Part shown: positions 63,059 to 64,000 of the stretch, piece by piece | How the letters are laid out: each line of letters opens with the position of its first letter | How positions within the stretch are numbered: the first letter of the stretch is position 1 | DNA from: Craspedostauros australis | Lineage: Eukaryota; Bacillariophyta; Bacillariophyceae; Mastogloiales; Achnanthaceae | NCBI GenBank assembly: GCA_026770025.1 | Contig: JAMXDE010000021.1 | Span: 1,217,369-1,281,368, forward strand | Length of the DNA stretch: 64,000 nucleotides | Reading direction: 5' to 3' | Program-made: the position numbers and the translations under genes | The notes under the pieces: generated by a model | Databases searched by the model: none | Seen by the model: only the letters and a program-made list of their open reading frames with translations | What the model was told of the DNA's origin: nothing

Positions 63059-63661
63059 GTGGTTGCACGTGTTATCACATGTTGTTTGTGTTGTACTCAT
63101 GCATCACTATCTCCATCACCAAGTTGATTCAGAGTGTGGTTCTTGTTGTCACACATGCGTATGGTCACGGTGAACATGTGTGTGTGCTTACATGTACATG
63201 ACACTGTGTATTGCAAGTACTGGTCGATGTTGAGTACTTTCATCATCCATATCTTATGTTATAGAAGTCCGTTGAAGATGGTAGACGAGTTGACGTGTAC
63301 GTATGGACATGCTGCGTGTGTGTGTACACACAGATGCACGTCAACATGTGTTCATCGTGGTGTAGCGTTGTGTACATGTTTAACACGGTGTATCGCGTGG
63401 CTCGTACTATCTTGTGTTGTTTGGGAGTTGCGGATGTTGAACATTAGTCCGTACTTTTGGGGAGTTGCGGATCATCGACACTTTCCATACAAAAACGTCC
63501 GTCCTTCGACCGTGTGTATTGCGCGCCCATACAAACGTCTGTACGTCGTCCGTCAATCGACCCAAAGTTCGGTCTGGCCGTCGTACGTCAACGTGTTAAA
63601 TCCTCGTACATTAGGGTTTGATTGATTGCACCTGCGGACATCATCACATTAGGGCTCAGGG
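63059..63661. other. Telomere-adjacent unique DNA
   Basis: No convincing gene. TG-rich, with a GTACGTCGTCCGT motif near 63540 shared with about 39353, and isolated TTAGGG units at 63611 and 63648 just before the array. Confidence 0.5.
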
Positions 63662-63984
63662 TTAGGGTTAGGGTTAGGGTTAGGGTTAGGGTTAGGGCTA
63701 GGGTTAGGGTTAGGGTTAGGGTTAGGGTTAGGGTTAGGGTTAGGGTTAGGGTTAGGGTTAGGGTTAGGTTAGGGTTAGGGTTAGGGTTAGGGTTAGGGTT
63801 AGGGTTAGGGTTAGGGTTAGGGTTAGGGTTAGGGTTAGGGTTAGGGTTAGGGTTAGGGTTAGGGTTAGGGTTAGGGTTAGGGTTAGGGTTAGGGTTAGGG
63901 TTAGGGTTAGGGTTAGGGTTAGGGTTAGGGTTAGGGTTAGGGTTAGGGTTAGGGTTAGGGTTAGGGGTTAGGGTTAGGTTAGGA
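63662..63984 (+). repeat. Telomeric (TTAGGG)n array
   Basis: About 54 near-perfect TTAGGG units with rare variants (CTAGGG near 63698, TTAGG near 63767 and 63976, TTAGGGG near 63961). The G-rich strand runs 5' to 3' rightward, as expected for the right end of a chromosome. Confidence 0.95.
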
Positions 63985-64000
63985 TTTAGTCGTGCAGAGG
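63985..64000. other. Non-telomeric bases beyond the array
   Basis: The array degenerates to TTAGGATTTAG and ends in TCGTGCAGAGG. This could be unremoved adapter, assembly error, or sequence continuing past an interstitial telomere array. Confidence 0.5.

Noticed and set aside
63662..63984. CRISPR-like regular repeat
   Set aside because: Hexamer array without spacers; it is a telomeric repeat in a eukaryotic setting.

Overview
The window reads as the right-hand end of a nuclear chromosome from a diatom-like stramenopile, possibly a centric diatom. Three things point there: a long TTAGGG array at about 63662-63984, a secreted protein with the PTS-rich linkers common in diatom extracellular proteins (39940-42609), and a dense load of Ty1/copia elements plus a DIRS-like tyrosine-recombinase retrotransposon. 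The species assignment is inference. No tRNA, rRNA, CRISPR array or convincing intron was found. Only two ORFs look like possible host genes.

Left part (1-33.2 kb): a minus-strand copia element 'L' runs off the left edge (gag 1-999, 5' LTR 1111-1856). It is followed by a decayed minus-strand copia element 'F' whose two halves are separated by a 22.8 kb insertion. That insertion, 'X' (8211-31056, target-site duplication CAGGTT), is itself a nest. Element 'C' (8425-15827, duplication AAGAT) sits inside X's 5' LTR, and element 'Y' (16739-24309, duplication GAGCAT) sits inside X's gag. A solo LTR (6483-7013, duplication CTGAG) lies in the F remnant. Reading frames of F and X become continuous when the insertions are removed.

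Middle (33.2-45.2 kb): a minus-strand fragment 'E' of the X/Y family is interrupted by one solo LTR (36097-36864, duplication CCGGCA) and abuts another (37677-38300). Then come 1.6 kb without genes, the secreted Cys-rich protein, and 2.6 kb without recognisable genes.

Right (45.2-64 kb): an apparently intact DIRS-like retrotransposon on the minus strand has four closely packed ORFs: ORF1 with an RNase H1/viroplasmin-type hybrid-binding domain, ORF2 with a zinc-knuckle-like motif, RT-RNase H, and tyrosine recombinase. It is followed by a lysine-rich orphan ORF (53211-53954), a complete copia element 'D' (54074-61274, sister family of C), a compound subtelomeric minisatellite, and the telomeric array. 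The array is followed by about 16 non-telomeric bases.

The genes do not form a host pathway. The window is mainly a record of layered retrotransposition and LTR recombination next to a telomere.
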